NCBI RefSeq assembly: GCF_000340215.1
Contig: NW_006921533.1
Coordinates: 1,596,192-1,660,191 of the forward strand
Reading direction: 5' to 3'
Length of the DNA: 64,000 bases
Source of the DNA: Pseudocercospora fijiensis CIRAD86
Lineage: Eukaryota; Ascomycota; Dothideomycetes; Mycosphaerellales; Mycosphaerellaceae
A program made the position numbers and the translations under genes. The notes beneath the pieces are model-generated. The model was not told the DNA's origin. It saw only the letters and a program-made list of their open reading frames with translations, and made no database searches. Positions 32,358-43,124 of the stretch are shown here, in pieces (position 1 is the stretch's first letter; every line of letters begins with the position of its first letter).

Positions 32358-33203
32358 ATGGCACCACAACAATCGATACCACTGGCCGCGAATGTCCTGG
32401 GCACTATTGGCACGGTCCTCTGGTGTATTCAATCACTTCCACAAATATGGCACAGCTACCGCACAAAAAGCACCGAAGGCCTACCAGCCGCCATGACCTT
32501 TCTCTGGGGCACGTCAGGCTTACCCTTCGGTGTCTATGCTATCTGCCAGAATTTCAACATACCCTTACAGATACAACCTCAGATCTTCGGGTTCTTGTTC
32601 ACAGTCAGCTGGGGCCAGTGCATGTACTATGGGCGTGGCTGGAGAGCATGGAAAGCCGTACTTGCGGTAGCAATCATCGCTATCGTGTTTGCGGCACTGG
32701 AAGTGGCGCTGATCTTGACTCTGAGACCATTGTATTGGAATGATGGGGTCGAATGGCCTATCACCATGATCGGAGTGGTCGCATGCGTTATGCTTCTCGC
32801 TGGATTCATACCTGTTCCATTCGAGCTTATAAAGCGTCGAGGACGAGTCATTGGTATCGACTTCTGGTTTCTCTTGATGGACTCATCTGGTGCCCTGTTC
32901 TCTCTGCTGTCTCTGCTTGTGCAAGACACCTTTGACGCAGAGTTTGGTGCACTGTACATTCTTTGCGTGGTATTTGAGTATGCCATCTTTCTCTCACACG
33001 GCGTGTGGCTCTTGAGGACGCGCGGAATTCGCAAGAGAGCTCAGGAAGCACAAACCGACTATGACGATTTTCCTGAGGCGATAGAATGGCAAGCCAAAGC
33101 ATGGACACTTGACTGGCTGTCCTTGAAGCGCATGCGGCGATCGAAGATAAATTTAGAGGAAGATGTCTCGAGGCTCGATGAACCCGTCGATGCCAAGGTA
33201 TGA
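32358..33203 (+). CDS. PQ-loop repeat membrane protein
   Basis: Single exon, 281 residues, ATG at 32358. Seven hydrophobic segments are visible. The first PQ motif is in CIQSLPQIWHSYRTKSTEGL (about 23-42), including the Lys-Ser-Thr-x-Gly-Leu loop typical of the family. The second repeat is degenerate (FIPVPFELIKRRGRVIGIDF), with Pro-Phe in place of Pro-Gln. PQ-loop proteins include vacuolar/lysosomal exporters of basic amino acids (Ypq1, PQLC2), cystinosin and SWEET-type carriers. This one belongs to a fungal group with a charged cytosolic tail of about 55 residues (from about 225). Substrate and membrane are not determinable. Confidence 0.8.
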   Translation: MAPQQSIPLAANVLGTIGTVLWCIQSLPQIWHSYRTKSTEGLPAAMTFLWGTSGLPFGVYAICQNFNIPLQIQPQIFGFLFTVSWGQCMYYGRGWRAWKAVLAVAIIAIVFAALEVALILTLRPLYWNDGVEWPITMIGVVACVMLLAGFIPVPFELIKRRGRVIGIDFWFLLMDSSGALFSLLSLLVQDTFDAEFGALYILCVVFEYAIFLSHGVWLLRTRGIRKRAQEAQTDYDDFPEAIEWQAKAWTLDWLSLKRMRRSKINLEEDVSRLDEPVDAKV

Positions 33204-33642
33204 TTGCATGGACGCAATGCACTGCTCGTAGCAATCCAGGCTATTGGCGGTCTAGAATCGCTACTGTCTCCCTTCCGACTTGCAGCCTCAATTGCCAAGA
33301 TGCCAGACTTTGAGCATCATGCTAGATTCTCTCGCCGTCCGAAAGTCGAAATCATTTGCCAGTCGCGGACCAAATGGCTTCCAGCAATAGGAAGCGCAGG
33401 ACCCATGCTTGAGTGACAGGACTAGGAGGAGCAGATCCGTCGCAAAGGCTGCGTGGAAGCGTTTAGCGAACATTGCTGATCAAGTCTGTCACGCCGTGCT
33501 ACATAGTTGATCGAAACGAGCATCGCAGAAATGTGATACTATCAGCGAGATCGTTACTGATATTAGCCGATAACGGCTTCAAAGTTTATCCGACTACACC
33601 TTGTGCCCTGTAGACAGAGCTCGTCAGCACCACCTCCCTCGA
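33204..33642. other. Intergenic region
   Basis: Between two + strand genes. No gene or repeat seen. Confidence 0.5.
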
Positions 33643-35049
33643 ATGCAAACATCCCTAAAGATGATATTCACGCCCAGACTCATTGTGGTGCTACTATTGG
33701 CTCTTTTGGGCCTTTCATCAGCCAAACTGAAAGCCCATCATCTCCCTCCACTCAAAGAGCAAGCCAAACTTCAAGATGGCTGGCGAGAGGAACGACTTGC
33801 AACAATCCCATCAATTCTACAAGAACGGGGTGTAGATGCGTGGCTGGTACATACAACATCTATCCCAAGCATACTCACAATCACTGACACGTCACAGATC
33901 TCGCAAAGAGAATACGCCGAAGACACGGCCTTCTGGTCTATGAAAAAAGCAACACAATTCTCGGCTCGACGCAGAACTCTCTCGATCTTCTTCGCCGACC
34001 CAGCATTTGAATCTAAGACCTGGATCGACAACACGCCTGGACTCTGGGACGAGCTAAAGGATATTCTTGAAGCATGTGATCCAGGATCTATCGCCATCAA
34101 CGTAGATTCTGAGATCGCGTTCGCTGGTGGTCTGCATGCTGGTGAGTTTCAACAGCTTCTCAAGCAACTGGGTTCACCGTGGAAGGAAAGACTTTTCGCT
34201 GTGCCGTTGGTCGCTGTTCAGTATATCGCTACTCAACCTAGGTCAAGATTGTTTTGGTATCAGAAGCTGATGGAGACGGCTTGGGCGGTCATCGATGAGG
34301 GATTCAGTGAACGGACTATAACACCCGATGTGACTACGACTGAGGATGTGGAGTGGTGGTTCCGTGAAAAATTACAGAGTATGAATTACAGTACTTGGTT
34401 TCATCCGAGTGTTACTGTGCTTCCTGGGTTCTTGGAACCGAATATGTCTATGGAGATGATTCCACGTGCTGAGAAGGCTATCAAATATGGAGATCTACTA
34501 CACGTCGACTTCGGTCTTACCGCTCTTGGACTCAATACCGATACCCAACATCTCGCCTACGTCCTCCCTCCAGGGCATAGCAAAAAGGACATCCCAACCG
34601 GCCTCCTCGCCGGACTAAGGAAAGGAAACCGTCTCCAAGACATCGTCAAATCTCACATGAAAATCGGACTCACCGGCAACGAAGTCCTAGCCCGATCTCG
34701 CAAAGCTATGCATGACGAAGGCATCGAAGGAAGAATCTACTGTCATCCGATCGGAGATTGGGGGCATTCTGCTGGAGCTGTGATTGGGATGACGAATTTA
34801 CAGGATGGGGTACCTGTGCTTGGTGATTTGCCGATTTTGAAGAATATGTATTATAGTATTGAGCTTTTTGTCGAACATTTTGTGGAGGAGAGGAATGAGA
34901 CGCTGATTTTTCCACTTGAGGAGGATGTGTATTGGGATCGGGAGACGAGGGATTGGAAGTGGGTGTTTGGGAGGCAGGAGGAGTTTCATCTTGTGAGAAC
35001 AAAACATGCTGGGAAGGTTGAGATGGTTGTGCAGAAGGGGGATTTGTAG
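33643..35049 (+). CDS. Secreted M24 family peptidase (Xaa-Pro dipeptidase/creatinase fold)
   Basis: Single exon. 468 residues from the ATG at 33643; the ATG at 33661 gives an equally good signal peptide (MIFTPRLIVVLLLALLGLSSA). An N-terminal creatinase-type domain (about 35-210) precedes the pita-bread fold. Likely metal ligands are visible in the M24 order: Asp of LLHVDFGLTALG, Asp of NTDTQHLAYV, His of YCHPIGDWGHSAGAVIGM, Glu of YYSIELFVEHF and a last Glu near HAGKVEMVVQKG. The spacing is like fungal secreted M24 proteins rather than cytosolic aminopeptidase P. Cleavage of Xaa-Pro peptides is the family norm; the substrate here is unknown. Codon use turns G-rich in the last 300 bp. Confidence 0.8.
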   Translation: MQTSLKMIFTPRLIVVLLLALLGLSSAKLKAHHLPPLKEQAKLQDGWREERLATIPSILQERGVDAWLVHTTSIPSILTITDTSQISQREYAEDTAFWSMKKATQFSARRRTLSIFFADPAFESKTWIDNTPGLWDELKDILEACDPGSIAINVDSEIAFAGGLHAGEFQQLLKQLGSPWKERLFAVPLVAVQYIATQPRSRLFWYQKLMETAWAVIDEGFSERTITPDVTTTEDVEWWFREKLQSMNYSTWFHPSVTVLPGFLEPNMSMEMIPRAEKAIKYGDLLHVDFGLTALGLNTDTQHLAYVLPPGHSKKDIPTGLLAGLRKGNRLQDIVKSHMKIGLTGNEVLARSRKAMHDEGIEGRIYCHPIGDWGHSAGAVIGMTNLQDGVPVLGDLPILKNMYYSIELFVEHFVEERNETLIFPLEEDVYWDRETRDWKWVFGRQEEFHLVRTKHAGKVEMVVQKGDL

Positions 35050-35439
35050 ATGTCGTTGGCAGAGGTTCTTGATGATGCCGCGCGTAGCATTCTGGTTTCT
35101 TGAAGACATACTCATCTGTCAAATGTAACCCATGCCTCGAAGCAAGGCCGAATGGCAATCCCTCGATCCGTGACCCGTAATGATGGGGTTGAGAGCGTCC
35201 TCGACGGCAGCAAAGTCGAAGCGAGGAAGATCGATGCGGAGATCGCGGGAGAGACTGCCAAGGCTTCTCCCGCTGCAGGGGTCGCCTGTGGCTTCCCGCA
35301 TCAAGTGCAAGCTGTTCGAACTAGCCCAACCAAATCCAGCCGGACTCACTCTGCTCAGGAACACATTGTCGCATTGACACAAACACTTGGCTGGAGAGTT
35401 CCTGAATTGACCCGGTTTGGCGACTACCACGCGATGACG
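35050..35439. other. Upstream region of ERD2
   Basis: A + strand frame of 114 codons starts with ATG at 35152 and overlaps ERD2 exon 1, but shows no family signature. I regard it as the ERD2 promoter and 5' region. Confidence 0.45.
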
Positions 35440-36254
35440 ATGAACATCTTCAGGATACTCGGTATGCTACACGATCTTGTGGAGAGCTACGGATAGAAAC
35501 TGACGAAGCAATAGGCGACTTGTCGCACCTCGCGTCAATCTTCATATTGCTGGCCAAGATGAAGTCTTCAAGTGTATGCAATCATCAGATTCTCTCAAGC
35601 CCAATACAAGCTGACATCTATTTCCCAGAGCGCATCCGGTATCTCCTTCAAATCGCAATTCCTATACCTCACAGTCTACGTAACGAGATATCTCGACTTG
35701 TTCTGGACCGATCCGACTAAGAGTCTTTGGAACACGACATTCAAGATCATCTTCATCGGAGCGCAAGGATATACGATATATCTTATGCTGAACGACTACA
35801 AGCCAACACACGACCCGAATCAAGATACGTTCAAGGTGGAATACCTAGTGGGAGGGGCTGCAGTCTTAGGCTTACTGTTTCCATACAAGTACAAGCCGGC
35901 TGAGATGCTTTGGGCTTTCTCAATCTGGCTGGAATCTGTGGCTATCCTTCCGCAACTGTTCATGTTGCAAAGGACAGGAGAGGCTGAGACGATCACGACG
36001 CACTACCTGGCTGCATTGGGCGCATACCGAGCACTGTACATTCCAAACTGGATCTGGAGATATTTCGCTGAAGGGGGATACTGGGATCCAATCCCTGTCT
36101 TTGCTGGCATCATCCAGACTGTGCTTTACACGGACTTCTTTTGGATCTACTACACCAAGTAAGTCTTGCCGCCAAAGAAGCTCTTTATTCGGCGACCTAT
36201 TACTGACGTGACTGCAGAGTGCTTCAAGGCGGAAGGTTCAACCTTCCGGTATAG
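35440..36254 (+). CDS. ERD2: ER lumen protein-retaining (H/KDEL) receptor Erd2
   Basis: Four exons: 35440-35461, 35515-35573, 35629-36158 and 36218-36254, giving 215 residues, the usual length. The introns are 53, 55 and 59 nt. The spliced start reads MNIFRILGDLSHLASIFILL then AKMKSSSSASGISFKSQ, the signature N-terminus of Erd2, and the last exon supplies the conserved end VLQGGRFNLPV. Seven membrane spans are visible. Conserved inner segments include FLYLTVYVTRYLDLFW and ALYIPNWIWRY. Family knowledge: the receptor binds HDEL/KDEL tails in the Golgi and returns ER residents by COPI vesicles. Without splicing the frame would miss both ends. Confidence 0.95.
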
Positions 36255-37213
36255 CATGCTCGAAGGAAGAGCGGGCCGCGCATCGAGGGTCCTTTCAAGT
36301 ATGACTTCAAGGGACGATCAAGGGCATGGAGCACTTTTTAATGCATAGTCAGGCGTGATGGCTGCATTGGCGTTGAAAAGAGCCGGTGATATGGCGATTC
36401 TGGAGGGCACAATGAGAAGAAGTAGGAGTCCAGGATAAGTCTATGGCTGGGCTGATGATATGATACCATGTACGTTTCAGAGAAGCAGATGCGATGGTGT
36501 ACGAGCAGTGAGCAAGGCTTGTCTACCGCGACGGCCTGAACACTAATGATACGAAGCTGAACCCATTCCCAGCCTGGCGTGGGGTGGGGTGACAGCAGAG
36601 AGCGTTTTGGCGCCCAGCGGAAGCTTCACGTAGGCAGCCCGTATTTAGGCAACGAGACCAAATTTTCACAGGTCAGTCTCAGCAGTGTTGACTGGCAGCA
36701 AAGTGAACGAAGGCGCGCTTGGCAGAGGGTGAACGATATGCTTAGTCTAGCATAGACCCTAGCAGCGCCATGGTTCGCGTAGGAAGCATTGGGCTGTATC
36801 GGATGCAGGTCCAGAGTCAGGACCCCCAGCTCGGTGCCTTCACCTCACCCTTCTTTCGGCATTATTGTTGGGTCACAGGGAGACGTAATGAGGCGTTCGC
36901 AGCAAAGTGAAGTCGGTGACGTGCCATTGCCATGTATAGCATTACTCGCGGCTCAGTTCTAGAGCTACACGTGATGGGCAGGTCTGCAGTGGTGTTTGTG
37001 CGCAGCAAATGAGCTGCGTCACACTCCGCGATTGAGCTTGCTGATCGCCGAAGCTTGACTCGCCAGTGCTGCTGCTGAATCCACACCACGCACCACCCAA
37101 CCACGCCAACTCATTACCCTTTTGTTGCTGTATCGTACATACATGCTTGGGGCGTGCTGAGCGTTCTTACTTGATTCCATCACTGCGCATCGCGCGCGCA
37201 CACACAATCCGCC
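36255..37213. other. Intergenic region upstream of the EDC4-like gene
   Basis: About 960 bp. It ends in a CA-rich stretch just before the ATG (GCGCGCGCACACAC at about 37191-37204), plausible as a transcription start area. No gene seen. Confidence 0.5.
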
Positions 37214-40200
37214 ATGGCCGATTTGCAAGAGCTGTTCTCGCGACTCAAAGCCCAAGGTCCAAACGATCCAGCAACTCCAGCTCAGCAGCAACAGAACAAC
37301 GCACAGAGCGGCATTTGGGCATCGTCGCCTCTCCCAACACCACATCAACCGCCATCGGTGTCCTCACCGCAATACACACCACAAGTATCCACGCCCGACC
37401 CTCGCCACGCATCGAATGTCATCAGCCCGGTCAATCCATCCTCACACGTCGGAACGCCAAATCCAGATCTCAACCGTACCAGCAACCTGCTGAACCTCCT
37501 CAAGTTCAGCAGCCAGCCTGGGCAGAAGGAGCAGAAGGAGCAGACGGGAGCTATGGGTGCACTTCACAATGCTCGCCAGTCGGTGCACCTTCCCACCACT
37601 GTGCAAGCTCGTGATAGCGTGCACTCTCGCGGCGAGGCTCGACCGCTGTCTGCTGCCGACCTCATGAATAGTATTCAGCGCTCATCCTCAGGCAGTATCA
37701 TGACCAGCTCAGCAATGGCTGGCGCGGGGGCTGAGCGACCAGACATGTCTCGCTCCGCTGCCAACTCGAGCACCAACCAGCAGGACTTCCTGCTCAATCT
37801 TCTTAAGCCGAAGACAGCATCACCTGCCGTTGAGCAAGCACCACAGAGATCACTCAGCCACCAACCTGACGTCGACAACATGGCCAGAGAGTTTGCGCAG
37901 GCCTCGATTGCTACCAAGCAGCCTCACTCAAGCGAAGCCACGCCAGTCCACCAGTTTGGTAGCCCTGCCACGACACCTTTCGCAGCTCCACTGTCCACCA
38001 AGTCATCCATGTTCAGCTACGTCAATCCGTTCGATCAACTACATTCGAGCTCGCCACTCAACAAGTCGCGACCGGAAGAGCAGGCAAACCAGCCCAAGAA
38101 GATCGAGATTCTCAAGCACGATCGGAGTACCTCTGGAGCTAGGAACGGCGAGTCTCCGGCGCATAAGAGCAGAAGAGTCGAAAGCGTGCGCACTGCTTCG
38201 GCACTGTCGGACAATAGGAGTGGACAGAGCGTGTCGCAAGCTCTCGAAGGTGTCGGTGAGCAGGTTGACAAGCAGGTTGAGCAGGCTCTTGCAGACGCCG
38301 ACCTCAAGGCACCCTCCACCAAGACCGCTACCGACGATGAACTGGTCGTTAAGAAAGATCCAATTCCAGCTGCAGATGACGACGTGGAGTCGAATTGGGA
38401 GTCGTCCGAGGACACGCACAAGGAGGACGGCAAGGTCGAAGTGTACAACTTCCCTATGAAACCGTTTGTTTCGCTTCAGATCAAGCCGCTGAAATCTGTA
38501 CGACCGATCCGTCAAGACAACTTCATGGTCATCGCGCAGTTGAAGAAGGAATTCGACCAGATCGACCGCTCGCTCGTCACTGCTAGCCAGACTCACATCG
38601 TCTACGCGCAGGTTGCCACGAAGAAAGACAACGGCGGATTCAGAATCATCCGCCAAGACTCTGGCGATCACAAGCAGGTGTTCAGATCTAGCGGCGAGCG
38701 CATCTTCAGTGTTCAGCTCTGCACTTCTCCGGTAAATGGATACGACGTCGAGACTGTGCTTGGTACTGGAGTCAATGGATCTGTTTTCTGGACCTCCCTT
38801 AACAAGTCGCGAGCCGAGCTCTTCCCAGACGACGATGTCGATGCGAATGGCTTCATCATGCCTTCAGTTGCCACCGCGGAAGAGAACACCTCGGGATCGC
38901 CGTTTAAGACACGCGCGAAGGTGAGCTCACGACACCCGGAGTACTTCGCAATCGCACGCGGAAAGAACATCTTCATTATCGCACCAAATACCGCCAAGGA
39001 CGCTGCTTACTGTGACCCTGGATCGCGCAAGGTTAACAGCGAAAAGTATTTCGGACATCGCAGTTTCAAGATCAACACTGGCAAGGCTGGCAAAGACTTC
39101 TGCTTTTCAGAAGACGACACTGTCATTGCAAGCCTCGACAAGAACGGTCGCTTCAAGTTTTGGGACATCCGCAATCTCCTCAGCAGCGCCATGGACACCA
39201 CTGCAGGCAAGCACGATCCAGTCGACTTGCGCGAACCACTGTGGCAGATGAATGCCGCAGCGTCTGGCAGCAAGCCGGACGAAAAGCCTTCCGTCTCGTC
39301 GATCATGTTCTTGGACAAGGAGCGACCAGTTGTGAAGGGTAGCGCCATGCGATATGTGATCATCGGCTTCAAGCAAAACCACATTCTTCAGCTTTGGGAT
39401 CTCGGGCTCGGCAAAGCCGTGCAGGAGATCCGCTTGCCACATGAGAAGGATAGCGATGGCATCTGCAGCATAAGCTACCACTCAAAGACCGGCATCATCG
39501 CAGTCGCCCACCCGACTCGGAATTCGATCTACTTTATCCACCTTAGTGCGCCTAAGTATAACATACCGCACATGGAGCAGGCAAAGTACATCGCTATGCT
39601 GGCTCGCTCAGACCCTGCTTTACCGAAGCCAGAGAGCACTGCAATTATGAGTGGACTTAGGGAGTTCTCTTTCGCCAAAGCAGGCCAGCTTCGCAGCATC
39701 GACATGCTTAAGACTCCTGTCGAGAACGCGAGCGAGAAGAACACTGCCGGAGAGACACTGTTTGAGCTCTACGTCATGCACTCGAAGGGTGTTGTTGGCG
39801 TAAGCATCAAGCGAGAGGATCTGGGCTGGGATGAGAATAGCAAGATGCTCAATCCGAAAGATGCACTTAAGGAGGGCGTGATCGATGTCACCGATCTGCT
39901 CCAACCGGCAAAGCTACCGGTAGGCAGCGAGCCATCAAGCAGTGCAGATACCCTGACCAAGCAGAGCTCCAAGGCGCCAGCGCCGAAGAAACATGAGACG
40001 CCTAAGGAGCCATCTCCGGCGAAGGACATCAAGAAGGAGCCACGCAAGACGCCCACCCCTGCTCCCCCTGCCAACGGCACACCTCGCATGCTGTCGCCAG
40101 AGCCGCCGAACAAGCCTTTGCCACAGATCCCCACCAATCCGCCATTGATGACGCCAGATTCTTACTCGCTTGCTTCTGCGCGTGCTAAGTCCTCCGCCAG

Positions 40201-41455
40201 CAATCGATCACTCGAAAAGGTCATCGTATCACCACAGGCCGCTGCCGCGCAAGCTGCCACACAGACAGCGGTCACCGGCGACCAGACTGAGTATCACGCT
40301 TCGCTGAGCAAGCACTTCGAGCAGCTCTACGCTCGTATTGAATCTGACAAGCGGGTTCAGGATGCCGCGGCTGGGGCCAAGCAAGATGCACTTCTGCGAC
40401 TTGTGTCATCCACGCTTACTGAGAACGTGGACCGGAGCCTCAGCAGCATCATTGCTAACCGCATCGAGAGCGATGTCATTCCTACCCTGACCGATGTCAC
40501 CAGTCGAGTCTGTGACCGAAAGATCGCCGAGCTCCTACCACAACAGCTCAACGCCAGCGTCGCCACCGCCATGAAAGCATCGTTGTCCAACACATTGCAG
40601 CAAGCACTCAGGGACAAGGAGGTCCACAAGGCTATCTCTGAGATTACTGCCAACCACGTTGCTCAGAGAGTGCAACAGCAAGTCTCAGTGATGCTACAAC
40701 AACAGCTGCCGGAGATGACTACGCAAGCCGCTCAGCGGATGGTAGGTGACCTCGAGAACCGATTCGCTCAATATCAGCAAACGTCGGAGGCCCAACGTAA
40801 GCAGGATGGTGTCAAGATCGACGAACTGTCAACTGTTGTTCGCAGCCTCTCTGCTACTCTGCAGAACATGGCCACAAGTCAGACTGCTTTCCAAGAGCAG
40901 ATTCTGAAGATGCAACGTGATGGCCGTGGCACACCATCGGCTTCATCTGCTGCACTCACTGCGCCGGAGCCACCACCAGAGGCCGAAGACGAGGACGTCA
41001 CACGTATGACACAGATGCTCATGGATGGCAAGTTTGAAGAAGCCACTATCCAGGTACGTCACCCTCTTTAGACTGATCATTTCTATGCTAAATTCTCGCA
41101 GTGGATCTCGTCCGATCGACAAGCCGACATCTTCGACAAGCTCTTCGTGCGTGTCAAACCCAGCTACTTGCAGTCATTATCCCCACTGGTAGCACTTACC
41201 GTCTCTGCGGCCATCACATCGAGCTTCGACACTTACATCAATGAACGCCTTGATTGGCTCGAGCGGGTACTGCAGCAAGTCAACGTGCAGGACGCCGACA
41301 TCATGGACGTCGCACCGAAGATTATGGACGTGCTTTCGCAGCGTCTGCAGGGCGCATATATGGCTATCTCAGAGGAGAGACCTAGCGATCCACTTCTCAA
41401 GAAGATCAGCAACATCAATCGGTCGGTACAGGAGGTGCGCAGAATTGCATCATGA
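37214..41455 (+). CDS. EDC4/Ge-1-like WD40 mRNA-decapping scaffold
   Basis: Two exons: 37214-41053 and 41102-41455, 1,397 residues. The intron (48 nt) is phase 0. Order: a Gln/Pro/Ser-rich low-complexity N-terminus with a short hydrophobic motif (LNLLKFS) repeated as LLNLLKPK at about 95 and 195; a WD40 propeller at about 415-835 (VSLQIKPLKSVRPIRQDNFM, DTVIASLDKNGRFKFWDIRN, HILQLWDLGLGKAVQEIRLP); a Pro/Lys/Ser-rich linker (about 900-1000); and a helical, coiled C-terminus (about 1020-1397) ending in the alpha-helical Ge-1 fold (WISSDRQADIFDKLFVRV). This matches EDC4/Ge-1, which oligomerises and joins Dcp2 to its activators in P-bodies. The low-complexity start fits phase-separating proteins. 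Confidence 0.83.
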
Positions 41456-41837
41456 CTAGAGGCTGCGGATAGGAGGGGCATGGGCATGATTGTGCTGTGA
41501 AAGCGCTTCCGTACACAGCATACCTTCCACGCACGCTACTTCTCGGTGCGCCTTGCGCATACCACACTTTCACTCAGAGTGAGGGGCTAGAGCTGCGAGA
41601 CCTTGGCTGATGTTCCTTGGGCTGCCGATGAAAAGGAAAGGCATTTGGAACGGCGTTCAGAGATGCCGGTCTGACGTACAGACAGACCGTAACAGCATTC
41701 GTTCGTCGAGGGGGCAGACACATGCATGACTGCAAATCATGACGATGGATGACACCAATGTGACTTGTCTTTACATACCATACCATACCCCTGTACCAAT
41801 GCTACAGCAGTACAAGCATTTACAAAAAACATATCAA
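41456..41837. other. Convergent 3' region
   Basis: 3' ends of the EDC4-like gene (+) and the LamB/YcsF gene (-). Nothing else. Confidence 0.5.
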
Positions 41838-42796
41838 TCAGTATCCCATTTTCTTATTGAACTCATCAACCATCTTCCTCGCCGTTTGCACAATCTCTAA
41901 AGCTCCCGGACTATCCGAATGACAACACATACTCACTTCATGGTCCCCAACCGGTAAATCAATCGTTTCACCCGTCACAGTAACCACACTCGAAGTCTCG
42001 ATCTGCGACCTGACGTGTGTCTGCGTTTCTTCTGGCGTCCAGGGTTTCTTCTTCCGGTCTATTACTAACGTGTTGTCGGAGTTGTATTTTACGTCGCCGT
42101 ATCTAGATCAGACATGGAGCGTCAGTGGAGTAGCGGAGAGTGATTGCTAGACTTACAGTTCTGCTGTGAATGGCAAGCCCATTTCTTTGGCAACTTGCTC
42201 TTGACATGTGCCCGCCAAGCCGAACACACGTGTGCCTGTGGGGACTCCGGCGTATACGGCGCGACAGATTTCCATGTCGCGGTACATCATTCCGTATAAA
42301 ACTCCGTGGGGTTTTACGTGGTTTAGGGGAACATTTGCGGCTGTGAGGAAGGCTTGGAGGGCGCCGACTAGGATAGAAGATTTGTTTAGAATGGGTTGGA
42401 GTGGAGAGATGGATGGATGTGGGTGTGATTTCTTTCACCTTGATAGCGAACCATTGCTGTTAATTCTTCGGGGGACATTTTGATTTCACGGCGGCCGAAA
42501 CCTTGGATGTCTGGGAGACCTGGGTGGGCGCCGACTTTGATGTTGTGTTGTTTGCATTTTTCGACGGTTTGTTGCATTATGAGCGGATCGCCGGCGTGGA
42601 ACTTTGGGATTTTTCATCTGTTAGTGCTTGTTTATGTTTTATGGCTTGGTGAGTGAGAGGGAGGTCAGCTTACGCCACAGGCTATGTTTGCATGGTCGAT
42701 CAGAGGGATGAGTTCATCGTCGGGTCCGCATTTGTAGTTGCCGTATGCTTCGCCCAGATCGACGTTGATGTGCACTTTGCTCTGGATTGGGGCCAT
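41838..42796 (-). CDS. pxpA: LamB/YcsF family protein (5-oxoprolinase subunit A, PxpA-like)
   Basis: Four exons: 42796-42674, 42601-42439, 42367-42157 and 42102-41838, giving 253 residues, the usual size of bacterial PxpA. Introns are 72, 71 and 54 nt and all keep frame. Hallmarks: [33 protein letters not shown] (conserved metal/substrate region), [35 protein letters not shown] and [20 protein letters not shown]. The fold is a deacetylase-like TIM-type barrel. Known role: with PxpB and PxpC it forms prokaryotic ATP-dependent 5-oxoprolinase. Here it diverges from a gene that fuses AHS2/PxpC and AHS1/PxpB to a biotin carboxylase, so the two products probably act together. No targeting signal is visible, so the protein is probably cytosolic. 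Confidence 0.88.
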
Positions 42797-43124
42797 GGTT
42801 TTTCGCCTAACGAATATCGTATAGCAGGGAGAGATTGGACGCAGTTCAGGTCTCCAGATGACTCTCTCATCACACCGACTGAAGTGGAGCTTGGTCTTGG
42901 CCTGCGCTCGCCGCCGGGCGGCCAGCAGGTGACGTCCAAGGTGGCATTGTTGAGAGGGGTCAGTCCAGGTTGCTTGAGCAGCAAGTGAGGAGGCAAGGCC
43001 TTATCAGGGGTCGACCAGCCGTATTCCCGGGCTGTGGGAGTGGCATGGTCTGGTCGACGAGACCAACCGTCTTCGAGCTTTATTATTCTATTCGCTTGTG
43101 TCACACTCATGACATAGCGCGAAG
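42797..43124. promoter_or_regulatory. Shared 328-bp divergent promoter of the pxpA-like and carboxylase genes
   Basis: The two ATGs face away from each other across 328 bp, so the genes can be co-expressed. A TTATCA (TGATAA on the other strand) lies at 43001-43006, a match to the HGATAR site of fungal nitrogen GATA factors. A CG-rich core (GCCGCCGGGCGGCC at about 42910-42923) could bind a zinc-cluster factor. One GATA site is weak evidence. The function of both is an inference. Confidence 0.5.

Noticed and set aside
35152..35496. 114-codon + strand frame beginning with ATG
   Set aside because: It overlaps the first exon of ERD2 in another frame and shows no conservation signature.
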